Assembly: GCA_011037195.1 (NCBI GenBank)
Contig: JAAEAF010000217.1
Location: forward strand, 186,001-250,000
Direction of reading: 5' to 3'
Length of the DNA: 64,000 nt
From: Triatoma infestans
Taxonomy: Eukaryota > Arthropoda > Insecta > Hemiptera > Reduviidae
In this document: positions 1-9,250 of the stretch, piece by piece
How positions within the stretch are numbered: position 1 is the stretch's first letter
How the letters are laid out: every line of letters starts with the position of its first letter
Position numbers and translations under genes: made by a program
Notes under the pieces: model-generated
What the model was told of the DNA's origin: nothing
Databases searched by the model: none
What the model saw: the letters and a program-made list of their open reading frames with translations, nothing else

Positions 1-340
1 ATTTATTGTTATACACAATAAATTACAAAATACAACACTTAATAATAATTACTTCACAGTTTAAACCACAGAAGTTTACTTTGTTCACTTTTTATACACT
101 TTCCACAAACATACACTTCGTTTGTAACTAGAAACTCTCTTAGACTCTCTGTGGTCCCACTATATACTGGTGAAGAATCTTCTAGAATCTTCTCAATCCT
201 TCCAGAAAGAACTAGAGCGCGTCGCCAGCGCTTCCTAGCGGCCACTAAGAGAACTTGAGGTTCCTACTTCCTCTCCTAGAAGGCACCCACCACTGGCTGC
301 GTTACAATATTAATGGTATCTCTTTTCTAACTCCTGACTA
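1..340. other. Unassigned AT-rich stretch
   Basis: No gene or repeat recognised. A minus-strand open frame lies at 54-245, but it has no domain that I recognise and no similarity to other parts of the window. Jockey-like LINE coding sequence begins at about 345. Confidence 0.4.
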
Positions 341-344
341 TGTA

Positions 345-1225
345 CGCTACTTAGGGTTATAAGTACATCGACTAACAGCTCACCTGGAACCCCCCATACA
401 CTACTAAAAAGACAAGACCTCAACATACGATTTAATCTAACATCATTACTACTCGGCAGACGATCTACACTATAAAAGACAACCCTACAATATAAAAAGA
501 CTGATTTACCTAGTAATACCCAAACCTATGTGGACATACAGTCCTCAGGCATTGGTATAGTGGGCTACCGCACTCGCCTTTCGTGCGAAAATTCAAGGGT
601 TCGATTCCCGCGAAGGCAAAGTCAGTGTTGACCCAGCAACGTGATAAAAAGTGGGAAACTACAGTTAGTAGCGCCCTAGGTCGCGATTATTATCAAGAAA
701 GGTGGAATTGCGGCATGCTTACCACACGCCTCTCTATTTAAATCGCCGTCTGGCAAGCCTTGCCCTTAATGGGCTGTAGGGTTTTTTTATGTGGGCATAA
801 GCTATTGAACTATGGGATTCAACCAAACATTCCAATTTCCGCCGAATCCAGTCATAACCAATTCAAAATCCTCAGAAAAATGATTAATGATTAATGACAT
901 TCTACGTGTCAAATCTTAACCTACATCAAGATCTAAATATTCCTTACATAGTCGAAGTTGCTAAATCCAAATACAAAAAGTTCCATCTGCCCCTCTCTGC
1001 TTAACCTAATCCTTTAGTACGCCAACTAGTACCCAGACGATTGAAACGCCGCTCTCTAATGAGTAATTAAGTTACAAAGTGCCATATGTTTCTTAGGAAG
1101 TCTCATTGTTGGGTGAGTTTTCCACACAAGTGATTCAAGTGATTTGTATTATCTTTATATTTACAATTATTGTTTTTATAAACAGATGTAAATTACTAAT
1201 AAATGACCATAAAAAAACCTCAAGG
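345..1225 (+). pseudogene. Jockey-like LINE, 3' part of reverse transcriptase ORF, broken by a SINE
   Basis: Read across frameshifts, 345-538 gives a block starting VRYLG, then HTLLKRQ and LLGRRSTLYK. After the SINE, 800-1075 gives pieces like ELWDSTKHSNFRRIQS, NLHQDLNIPYIVEVAKSKY and PNPLVRQLVPRRLKR. This order (YLG box, kinase-free thumb region with xWTYGxxLWG, then the xxLHxDLNIPxV block and the PRRLKR C-terminus) recurs in the other jockey-like fragments here, at 2.3, 5.0, 17.2, 23.7 and 56.4 kb. Stop codons and frameshifts show it is dead. The 3' untranslated part probably ends in the A-rich stretch near 1210-1225. The sequence is split by the SINE at 539-787, whose duplicated target lies in the codons for the MWTYG motif. 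Confidence 0.7.
539..787 (+). mobile_element. SINE family A, tRNA-Glu-derived
   Basis: The head carries a pol III A box (TGGTATAGTGG) and B box (GGTTCGATTCC). The putative anticodon loop reads CTTTCGT, that is TTC (Glu). The body (from AGTGTTGACCCAGCAACG to CGCCGTCTGGCAAGCC) matches the copies at 56118-56397 and 36925-38166. It is flanked by a 12-bp target duplication, TATGTGG(A/G)CATA, at 527-538 and 788-799, with one mismatch. The target is a jockey-like LINE, so the SINE is the younger insertion. Confidence 0.88.
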
Positions 1226-1339
1226 AAATACTGTAAAAATTAAATTAATTACAAAAAATAAAAATCATAATTAATACAATATGCTAAATAAAATCCTAAT
1301 CTGATTACATTTGATCAAAACTAGGAATAAGAGAATGTA

Positions 1340-1775
1340 CACTGTAGATTGTTGAAGGGGATTTTTGTACTGCGACCTGAAAGATCTATTGTGCCCCGGA
1401 GCCTTCTCCAATGCACAGCCGGCCTCCAAGCAGCGTTCTCTAGCTGCAGACAACACTGCCCATCACCGGACGGTGAGTTGTAAAGGCTCCTAGGTAGAAA
1501 AAAATCTAAGGACAGCATGCTGGATTCGAACCCGGGAACTCCGCGTTGCTAGTCCAGCGCGCTACCACTGAGCTAATCCTTTGGCTTTCGCCAATTAACT
1601 AGGGACGGAGACCCTAGTTTGTGTACTGTGATTGTCCTTGTCTGTAAAGTGTAGAGTGTATGTAGTTTAAGTTTATTGTGTACTGTTCTGATGAAGTGCA
1701 TGGAGTACTGAGCTGTGGTAACTCGTGGGGTCGCTACTCCCCAAGTAACTGCATGCAACAGATACCCCTTGCGGG
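1340..1775 (-). mobile_element. Composite SINE family B2 (195-bp 5' block plus tRNA-Ala-like SINE)
   Basis: On the minus strand this reads: a block of about 195 bp of unknown origin (right end near 1775, starting CCCGCAAGGGGTATCTG), then a tRNA-like head (AGCTCAGTGGTAGCGCGCTGGACTAG with B box GGTTCGAATCC), the shared SINE B body, and a distinctive tail containing AATAGATCTTTCAGGTC. The anticodon position of the head reads AGC, so the source is tRNA-Ala. A nearly identical copy lies in the opposite orientation at 3557-4004, and an interrupted one at 37072-38037. The flanks share only about AAGAGAA, so the exact ends are uncertain. Confidence 0.8.
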
Positions 1776-2280
1776 AGAAGAGAACAATACGTTTTGATAA
1801 TTTTGGAACATAACAAAAATCTTCTATACATTCTCAAATATTATGCTGAACATTTTCAGATAAGTAACAACTTGTTAAACATATGGAAAAGTTTAATGGT
1901 AATGCTATCGCACTATGTATGTACAACCCGTCCCATTTAGGTAAGTACTTTTACAGCTTTCGTCTACATTTGAGAAAATATCCTGTAATAACATAAAATT
2001 TTATACTCTGTATAATGTTATTTGAAAACTGTTTAAAAATTTAATCAGAAATTTTTGCTTTTACTAGCCATTTTGTTTACGGTAAAATGTTCATATGCAA
2101 CATAATGTGGTGGTTTGAATTCTGCCACTTTAATCTGACTAGGTTTTTTTTTTTCTCCAATTGCATTTTTCTAAAAAAATGTTTTCATAATCCACAAAAT
2201 CAATTCAATTATTAGTTCATTCCACAAAATCAATTCTCCTCATTCCAATTCAAGATTTTCTATTTTTTTTTTTGTTAATT
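1776..2280. other. Unassigned AT-rich stretch
   Basis: AT-rich sequence with T-runs and a short imperfect repeat of CCACAAAATCAATTC (about 2190-2235). No gene or known repeat recognised. Confidence 0.4.
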
Positions 2281-3140
2281 TGACATTGACCCCGTCATGT
2301 CTACTCGCCATCTTCAAACCCATCTCAATGTCCTCGAACCCTGGCTCCTTAGGTGGAGAATCAAGGTTAATCAACATACATCCAAACATATAGTCTTCCC
2401 CTTAAACCGAAATACCCTTCCCATCATTCAATTTAACCATAATTTTCTCCCAATTGTAACTCAAATCCGCTGTTTCGGACTCTAACTAGACAGACGATTA
2501 ACATGGAACCTTCATACTCGACTCAAATGAAATGAACTAAATTACCGATACGGAATGCTAAAAAGATTACTAGACAAACGTTCAAAACTTACACTTCACA
2601 ACACAAGAAAACTATACAATTGCTTACTAGCTCCTATTTGGACAGACGGACTCGAAGACACACGCGACTGCCGAAGACACAAACCTGTATCGCATTCAAT
2701 CCCTACAGACCAAAATCCTACGCACCATCGTCGATGCTCCCTTCTACCTAGGTATCTAAACTCACTATCCACACTGACCTAAAAATTCCCTTCGTCACCA
2801 CTTTAGCCAAATCCCGCTACCTAAAATTCCATTCCAAATTATCTGCTCATTCCAATCCCCTAATCCTCTGTTCTTCCACTCTCCCCATAAGCCCGCCAAG
2901 AAGACTAAGACGTCGATGGCCGCGCGACCATCCGAATACATAACGACGGCTGACTTGAGATACAGTCGTACACTCTAAGGCCATACGACTGCTATCGCTG
3001 AATAGCCATCATTCACGACTTCAAGCCAGGGTGTGCGCGCTAACCAACGCGCATACTTCCATTTTCATTATTTATCTTTTCTACTTATTGCATGGTTACT
3101 GTGCAGTTGTAAAAATCTTTAAATAAAAAATGAAAAAATA
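2281..3140 (+). pseudogene. Jockey-like LINE fragment, C-terminal reverse transcriptase and 3' UTR
   Basis: Translation in shifting frames gives STRHLQTHLNVLEPWLLRW, then a WKIKVN-type block (RWRIKVNQHTSK), a broken YLG region near 2480-2550, LLDKRSKLTLHNTRKLYNCL, LAPIWTDGLED and a C-terminal PPRRLRRRWP near 2890-2930. These match the order of the other jockey-like pieces. The sequence ends in an A-rich tail (about 3110-3145). It starts inside the palm domain and contains stops, so it is a 5'-truncated dead copy. It lies between two inverted SINE B2 copies. Confidence 0.72.
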
Positions 3141-3545
3141 TTTGACATAAGCGTCCAATACGTGTTATTGATTTATCAGGCTTTCTAGGCCATTGCCATG
3201 AGCAGCACTAAGGCTTGCCGGTTAAGATATCGACAGTGGATTGGTATAAACAGCCGTTTTGTCCATATTGCAATAGGCTTCTGTAGGATAGTTCTGCAGA
3301 AGAACTAGTTCTGTAGAAGAATAGAGTGAATGAGTTAAATAAACCAGTAGTAGAAGGCGGAGCTAATTTCTCTCTCCAATTTGCAGGTATATATTAGTAG
3401 CTAATGGGCGGGATTTAATTTTCTCTTCCGTGAATGTGATTGGCTACTTGTAATTGTTTCCAAAAACGGCTCCATTTTCTTCATTTTTATAAATATATAT
3501 AATATACTTTATATTATATTAAATACGTAAAGATCTTTTCTCTTT
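3141..3545. other. Unassigned stretch
   Basis: Contains a short local duplication around GTTCTGCAGAAGAACTAG (about 3290-3320). No coding or repeat signature recognised. Confidence 0.35.
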
Positions 3546-3556
3546 ATCTGAAGGTA

Positions 3557-4004
3557 TGCCCGCAAGGGGTATCTGTTGCATGCAGTTACTTGGGGAGTAG
3601 AGAACTTGGGGTTACCAGAGCTCAGTACTCCACGCACTTCGTCAGAACAGTACACAATACACTTAAACTACACACACTACACTTTACAGACAAGGACATA
3701 CACAGTACACAAACTAGGGTCTCCGTCCCTAGTTAATTGGCGTAAGCCAATAAAGAAGGAAGGGATGAGCTCAGTGGTAGCACGCTAGACTAGCAACGCG
3801 GAGGTCCCGGTTCGAATCCAGCATGCTGTCCTTAGATTTTCTCTTCCTAGGAGCCTCTAGAACTCACTGTACGGTGAGGAGCAGTGTTGTCTGTAGCTAA
3901 GAGAACACTGCTTGGAGGCCGGCAGTGCACTGAGAAGGTTTCGGGGGGTACAATAGATCTTTCAGGTCGGAGTACGATAATCCCCTACAACAATCTACAT
4001 CTAC
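3557..4004 (+). mobile_element. Composite SINE family B2, full copy
   Basis: Plus-strand copy of the family at 1340-1775. It has the 195-bp 5' block (3557-3752), the tRNA-Ala(AGC)-like head from about 3763 with B box GGTTCGAATCC, the SINE B body (CTTCCTAGGAGCCTC, GGCCGGCAGTGCACTGAGAAG) and the tail with AATAGATCTTTCAGGTC and CAATCTACATCTACATC. It is flanked by an 11-bp target duplication with one mismatch, ATCTGAAG(G/A)TA, at 3546-3556 and 4005-4015. This fixes the ends and shows the 5' block moved together with the SINE. Confidence 0.85.
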
Positions 4005-4015
4005 ATCTGAAGATA

Positions 4016-5030
4016 AAATATGTTTAAATTCTTTGAATAAGAAAGTGTGGTATTCATAAGAATATTTAATATCTTTTTTCAATCAATTGTCGGTGTTTAA
4101 AAGCATCTTGTTTACACTCATGATAACGTTCTAAACATAAACGACAGCTCCCTCCGCCTATTTAGAAAATATGTTTATTATTGGATCAAACGAAGAAAAT
4201 ACAATAGCCCCTTCTAAAGGTAAATATTATGAACATGATAATATATCTTTTATAATAATACATAATAAATGTCATCTTTTGGTAAGGAATAGAAGATGAT
4301 AGATGGCCGCAGAGAATAGAAACACCCCAAACCTGGTTGGTATGTGGTATAAAAGGGGGATTACTTTAAGGTGGCAGACAATAGTATATAGAGAGACATT
4401 GAAAAGAGTCGTTATTGTACACAAGATCAAATAGTTGTTATTATGTTGTTCTCTGTAAAATAGATATATACATATATATAAAACTATGTATTAATATATA
4501 TAAAACTATATTATGTATTAATAGAGGTAAATGGTACCTTTCTCTTACTTTCTTTCTTCATTGTTCTACTATTGTTCCTTAATTTTTATTTTTATCTAAA
4601 ATGATTAAAAATAGTATTAATATTTAGGAGGGAGGAGGGGACAAAATGTTGATGATGTTAGTGAATAATGAACAAAACTCACTATTTAAATTGTACACAC
4701 ATTTATATTTAACGGTAATGTGTGAGGAGAATGAATAAAGAGTGGTTTAGAGTAAGCCGAGCAAAGAGTCAGTGATGAGTGAGTGCTCTCGTCTGTAAAA
4801 GGCTTTCCTGACAGAGAAAGCTAAGTGAAGATTACTTTTACTGGTTGAGAGTGCATTCTGGAAATTGTTGATTGTTTTATAAACTCTTAGAGAAAATTAT
4901 ATTGTAGAAATTTCTTGGTAATTATTTGTAGACTCTTGAATTTTGATTTTTTTAGACTCATCAAATTAATTGTTTTTAGACTTACTTAAGATCTGGATTT
5001 TGAGAGCTTATACATATCCGACCTCTCAAT
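4016..5030. other. Unassigned AT-rich stretch with a TATA-like motif
   Basis: No ORF or repeat family recognised. A TATA-box-like TATAAAAGG lies at 4348-4356, followed by a short purine-rich stretch. It could be a decayed LTR promoter, but no terminal repeats were found around it. Confidence 0.25.
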
Positions 5031-5034
5031 CTGC

Positions 5035-5660
5035 ACCGGCATGCCACAGGGCAGCATATTGGGACCAATAATTCTTTAGACCATCTATGCTGTGCACATC
5101 CCTAAATCCTGATTATAATTTTTGCAAATGATCCTCTGATCCTACTCTTGTCTTGTCTCTACTACGTCCTTATAAGAAGACCTTGAACTTCTAGAAGACT
5201 GTTGCTAAAAATGGAGAATTAAAATTAATGCTTCTAAATGTATTCAAGTAATATTTAGATTAAAAAGACAGAACTGCCAATTACTAAATATCAACAATGC
5301 ATAAATACCTACTTCTACATAGATAAGTTACTTAGGGTTCTACTTAGACAGTCGTCTCATTTGGAACTCAAACACACAATTTAAAAGAAAAATACTAAAC
5401 AAACGTTAAAGACTCAGTAGTCTCAGTAGGGCTCTCTTCGGATCTGAATTCACGATGGCAGTTTGAAACAAACTATTGATTTACAAAGCATTATTTCGAT
5501 CAATGAAGGACCTATGGAGCAGCATTGTAGGACTCCGCCAAATCTTCCAATATTCTTCAACCTTTACATTCCAAGTGCCAGTCCAAAATTCTTTGCCAAA
5601 TAATGAACGCACTTTACTGCATTACAATACTTTAACAGAGAACTGTTTATTCCATTACAC
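5035..5660 (+). pseudogene. Jockey-like LINE fragment, reverse transcriptase
   Basis: Frame-shifted translation gives TGMPQGSILGPIIL (the RT box normally PQGSVLGP), a degraded ADD region (FANDP/LIL), a CWKWRIKIN-type block, YLGFYLDSRLIWNSNTQ, LLIYKALFRSMKDLW and a truncated C-terminus. This is the same order as the copy at 17230-18560. Several stop codons interrupt it, so it is inactive. Both ends are lost. Confidence 0.7.
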
Positions 5661-5664
5661 ATGA

Positions 5665-6056
5665 TTCTATTCTTTATCATTCTCTGACAATAACCCCATA
5701 AGTTTGTATATGATTTTAATATCACTGTTATTAACTAGAAATATTTTGGGCATCGTCTTCTTCATGAGGGCTATTTCTTCTTACACGCACATACGTACAC
5801 TCTCTCTCTGAGGGTTTCACACATAACCAATCCTCCCGCTTTTTTTCCCCGCCAGAGCCAATAGTTTCTTTAATTTTTTTGTTAATCAATCTTCTTTCGC
5901 CAATACTGTCAAAGCCTTCTCTAAAGCTAGATGGATATTCTATAATCAGAGGAATTTTCCTCAGATAAAGGAAACAAAACGATCACAAAAACAAAATAGT
6001 GCGATTGGATTTATATATATATATATATATATATCGTATGATATCATAAATCGTGT
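5665..6056. other. Unassigned stretch ending in a (TA)n run
   Basis: No gene recognised. A TA-dinucleotide tract at about 6011-6034 lies just left of the target duplication of the Penelope-like insertion. Confidence 0.4.
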
Positions 6057-6113
6057 AAAAATCTAATAATCCGGTATTTTATCCGTCGTAGCGTGCATAT
6101 TAGTTTTGTTCCA

Positions 6114-6143
6114 GACCGGTTTCGGATTTTTATCCATCGTCAG
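6114..6143 (-). ncRNA. Hammerhead ribozyme core, family H, intact
   Basis: Read on the minus strand: CTGACGA, then stem II GGAT-AAAA-ATCC, then GAAA, then CCGGTC. These are the invariant hammerhead boxes CUGANGA, GAAA and (G)UC in the correct order. Stem III is only the short self-complementary ACCGGT, which is expected to work by RNA dimerisation, as known for PLE hammerheads. Predicted cleavage is after the C opposite position 6114. Confidence 0.85.
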
Positions 6144-6244
6144 AGTAAATTCACCAAGTTCGGGTAGAGAGTTCACTTCAACGAAATGTTTCTGTTAGAC
6201 TCACACTTGTTGGTTGTATATATGTGGGAAGGTTATAAGGTTAT

Positions 6245-6487
6245 TTGTTGTGGTGGTTAGTTCCGCAGAGCTGGAAAGCATCACAGACATTTTCCGTGGT
6301 AGCCTGCTTCATTTTGTGGTCATCGACTGGTTTCGGGCGTTCGCCCATCTTCAGGATGCGTTTGTCAGACAGTGTGATAACACAGACTTGAACAGAGCTA
6401 TTTCAGTTTATACACTTCTGATATACATAACCAGTGTATAAACTGAATTTGCTCTGTGATGATGCTACCACGGAAAATATCTCTGGA
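6245..6487 (-). mobile_element. Second Penelope-like family (J), 243-bp copy nested in family H
   Basis: It is bounded by an exact 12-bp direct repeat, TTATAAGGTTAT, at 6233-6244 and 6488-6499. Inverted arms run from ATTTTCCGTGGTAGC (left, about 6288) to its complement near 6460-6475, and a perfect 15-bp hairpin (TTCAGTTTATACACT) closes the centre. The left end has an extension of about 36 bp (6245-6280) containing TCCGCAGAGCTGGAAA. This resembles TCCGCAATGCTGGATAA in the extension of family H, although the rest of the two families differs. The left arm carries an intact hammerhead core (6325-6354). No protein frame is present. Confidence 0.78.
6321..6358 (-). ncRNA. Hammerhead ribozyme core, family J, intact with stem I
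   Basis: Minus strand: CATC (stem I strand), CTGAAGA, stem II GGGCG-AA-CGCCC, GAAA, CCAGTC, then GATG, which pairs perfectly with CATC to close stem I. All invariant core positions are present. Stem III is two base pairs at most (ACCAGT), so activity as a monomer may be weak. The core occupies 6325-6354. Confidence 0.87.
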
Positions 6488-6893
6488 TTATAAGGTTATG
6501 TTACTATGTGTGTGTGTGTTTTTCATGACAAAGTGGAATTATTATAAATTATGATTAGACATTAGAAAATAGTGTATAATAAATAGCATGTTTTGAAGAA
6601 TACAGGGGGCGATAAGTTATTTCAGGTGGATACTATACTAATAAGAATAGATAAATTTTAAAGAAAGGCAATGCAAAGTTTATGGACAGTCAAAAGCTTG
6701 TAGAAGTAATAAATAAATGTGAAATTCAAGCAGGGTAAATAACAAGAAAATATGTAAGAAGGAATGGCAGCAAACAGCAAATTGGAGATGATATTAAATA
6801 ATAAATAATAAAGGAAATGAAATGTATGCGTTATTATTTATCATGCTTCATTTCGTTGAAGTGAACTCACTACACGAACTTGGTGTATTTGCT

Positions 6894-6926
6894 CTGACGA
6901 TGGATGAAAATGCAAATCCAATCAGG
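6894..6926 (+). ncRNA. Degenerate hammerhead motif, family H
   Basis: CTGACGA and the start of stem II are kept, but the GAAA box reads CAAA and the cleavage triplet reads ATC within CCAATC. It is the inverted partner of the intact core at 6114-6143 and is probably inactive. Confidence 0.65.
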
Positions 6927-7021
6927 AAACTAATCCAAAACCAATATGCATTTTACGACGGATAAAATACCGGCTGTTATCCAGCACTGCGGACTCACCC
7001 ATATTTTCAAAAATCTAATAA

Positions 7022-7608
7022 GGTATATTAAACAAAATTTATCATAGATAAGACATTAATATAGTTTCGTATTTTTTTTTTTTAATTCTATCTTGTTTTT
7101 GTTTGAATTATTTATCTGAATAACTCGAATTCGTATATTAAGACATAATATTTTAGTAAGAAAACTACCATATTCTATTATTGTTATCTGCATTCCAACT
7201 TTCCTAAAAAAGTTATTTCGAAAAAAATATGTAGATTTCCTTGTTACTCTTAAGTAAACGTTAATATATTTATATTTTTTGAGATTCTAAGATATTTTCA
7301 GCTTAAAAGCATTTAGCTCATATTTTTAATTAGCCTTTAAAATACTTTTATGTTATAAAAAAAAAAATAAAATGACTAGGTTTAGATACATCAGCTAATG
7401 ATGATGTTGATATTCTCACGCTACACTCTATGCATTAATTAACCCATTTGATGATTACGAGTTGAACGTTCGCATCAGTAATTTATTCAAGCGTGTAAAA
7501 ACTTATTATGTTGAAAAATTTTATCTTAGTAATTAGGTGGGGGAAAAACACTTTCTAAACCATTTTCATATTCCTTGGAAAAACATGTTTTGAAGTCCCC
7601 GAGAATGA
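7022..7608. other. Unassigned AT-rich stretch
   Basis: Very AT-rich, with no gene, SINE or LINE signature that I could recognise. Confidence 0.4.

Positions 7609-7664
<56 letters not shown>
7609..7664. repeat. (TAA)n microsatellite
   Basis: About 18 uninterrupted ATA/TAA units. It could be the tail of a lost LINE insertion, since other LINEs in the window end in ATT/TAA repeats. Confidence 0.9.
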
Positions 7665-7900
7665 TACTCTCCCTGCGTGTGGATGCAGAGTTTGAATGTA
7701 TTTAATGGTATGAATGTATTTATTAGTGTGATTGTATTTATTGGTATGCTTGTGTTTAGGATTAGGTTTAGGTTAGTTTTTTATAAAAAGGAAGAGGAAT
7801 ATCGAGTACTCTCCCTGCGTGTGGATGCAGAGTTTGCATGTATTTAGTGGTATGAATGTATTTATTAGTGTGATTGTATTTATTGGTATGCTTGTATTTA
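7665..7900 (+). repeat. Local tandem duplication, period about 142 bp
   Basis: A block of about 90 bp beginning TACTCTCCCTGCGTGTGG and ending TTTATTGGTATGCTTGT occurs at 7665-7755 and again at 7807-7897 with few differences. It contains degenerate subrepeats (ATGTATTTA, GTATTTATT). No coding potential. Confidence 0.8.
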
Positions 7901-8204
7901 TTAGCGAGTGTGATAATATTATCGGAATGAACGATGGTATGAGTGAGTGTAAATAGTGTATATATTTTTAGAATTTAGGTAAAACAATTTTCAGGGGAAG
8001 GAATATTTATAAAAGTACTTCCACTTAAATGCAAATAGCCTTCAGGTATGAAAATATATTTTAAAATGAACGAGTTGAGTCCATCTCTGATAATATAAAA
8101 AGAGTAGTATATTGTAAACAAGAGTATAGATACAAAATTCAATACAATTTAATTCTAGAAGGAATATTTACGCGTAAGTGCCCGAAATAATTGGATAAAT
8201 AAAG

Positions 8205-8440
8205 GGTTGGCACAACCAGGTATTCACACTCCCCCTCGTCGACTGGATCGATGGCCAAGAGGGGATGTGTGGAACCTTGTTCTACACCGGAGGCTCCATT
8301 ATACCTTGCTAGCAAGGTAGTGAATTGGACGCCATAACGTAAAGAAACTACGTGCCATCCCAGACTGCGGAGACAAGTTTGAGAAGAAGAAAAAAATATT
8401 GAAAGGCGCTAATGACCACAGCAGTCGATGCGCCAAAAAA
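8205..8440 (+). mobile_element. SINE-like element C sharing the SINE B 3' tail
   Basis: A GC-richer island (from GGTTGGCACAACCAGG to GATGCGCC) with an A-rich tail. Its last part, GGCGC-TAATGACCACAGCAGTCGAT-GCGCC (8405-8434), forms the same stem-loop as the 3' ends of SINE B and of the I-group LINE. I see no tRNA A/B boxes in the head, so the 5' origin is unknown. Its left limit is approximate. Confidence 0.6.
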
Positions 8441-8889
8441 CAAAAAAACAAAAAAAAAAAATAATAATTTTATCTGTAATGCTTTCTCTGACAACCCTCA
8501 CAAATATGTTCTTTATTTCGGAGTTTTGTGCGGATTAGATAAATAGATTAGCAATGTTTACTTCAAGATCCTATATTTCGATTGTATTTTCTGCCATCAA
8601 TAAAACTTTGATTGTTGAATTGATGATTTTATTAAACACTATTAATTAATGATATTGTAACAAAAAATTAATTATACAGAAAAACAATTTTCTTCTTTTT
8701 TTTTCAAATTTTCCCCGAATTTCGGCAAATTTAGTTTACCTTCTTCATGGTGGTAAGAAATGTTTTCTTCCTGAAATTCTTAAACAAATTGTAGTTATAC
8801 TTGAGATATATAAGTGATGAACACTTGTTGGTGACATATCACAAGTAAAACAATAGTTTTAAAGAATTTCAAAAAGAAAAACTTTTTTA
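8441..8889. other. Unassigned AT-rich stretch
   Basis: Begins with the A-rich tail of the upstream SINE-like element. No further feature recognised. Confidence 0.4.
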
Positions 8890-8894
8890 CCCTC

Positions 8895-9120
8895 GAAGAA
8901 GAGGGAAGGGCACTGGATTTCCACGCGGAGGACTCGGGTTCGAGTCCTGCTGTGCTGCCCTTAGATTTTTTCTTCCTAGGAGCCTCTACAGCTCACTCAC
9001 TGTCCGTTGATGGATGTAACGACAGAATGCTGTTCGAAAGCCGGCAGTGCACTGAGAAGCCTCCGGGCGCCAATGACCATAGATGTTAACACGTCTTAAA
9101 TTTAAAAAAAAAAAAAAAAC
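8895..9120 (+). mobile_element. SINE family B, decayed head
   Basis: Contains the B box GGTTCGAGTCC, the body (CCTTAGATTTTTTCTTCC, GGAGCCTCTACAGCTCAC, GCCGGCAGTGCACTGAGAAG) and the 3' tail CGGGCGCCAATGACCATAG followed by an A-run. The A box is poorly preserved, and the right arm of the terminal stem has decayed to ACGTC. Confidence 0.75.
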
Positions 9121-9250
9121 TGAAGAAGGCCATAAATTTGCCGAAAATGTCGATGAAAATTTGAAAAATTTGTTTTACTGACTGAACGTCAACATCCATT
9201 TTACAATATCAAATCCGGCTGTCATAAAGAATATCAAACATCACTATTAA

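Larger units (their letters stand above)
6070..7008 (-). mobile_element. Penelope-like element family H, copy 1, with inverted terminal arms
   Basis: It is bounded by an exact 13-bp direct repeat, AAAAATCTAATAA, at 6057-6069 and 7009-7021. The left arm (6070-6215) and right arm (6850-7008) are inverted copies of one repeat, running from CCGGTATTTTATCCGTCG to TTCACTTCAACGAAATG. The right end carries an extra 34-35 bp beyond the symmetric part (about 6974-7008, core CCAGCACTGCGGA). Each arm contains a hammerhead ribozyme motif, intact at 6114-6143 and degenerate at 6894-6926. Established knowledge: Penelope-like elements (PLEs) have hammerhead-containing terminal repeats (pLTRs) in direct or inverted order, an end extension of about 34-36 bp and 10-15 bp target duplications. 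No RT or GIY-YIG reading frame is visible, so it is non-autonomous or gutted. A second PLE (6245-6487) sits inside. Confidence 0.8.

Noticed and set aside
54..245. 63-codon minus-strand ORF at window start
   Set aside because: No recognisable motif, no neighbour context and typical length for chance ORFs.
1680..1715. CTGATGA in SINE B2 (minus-strand block) as another hammerhead
   Set aside because: No GAAA box and no GUC cleavage triplet follow at suitable spacing, and no stem II can be drawn.
4348..4356. TATAAAAGG as a gene promoter
   Set aside because: No downstream reading frame or splice signals; a single TATA match is expected by chance in AT-rich DNA.
4016..4600. Solo LTR around the TATA motif
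   Set aside because: No TG...CA ends with matching short duplications could be located.
7575..7847. 90-codon ORF with an isoleucine run
   Set aside because: The run is the translation of the (ATA)n microsatellite; no domain and no support.
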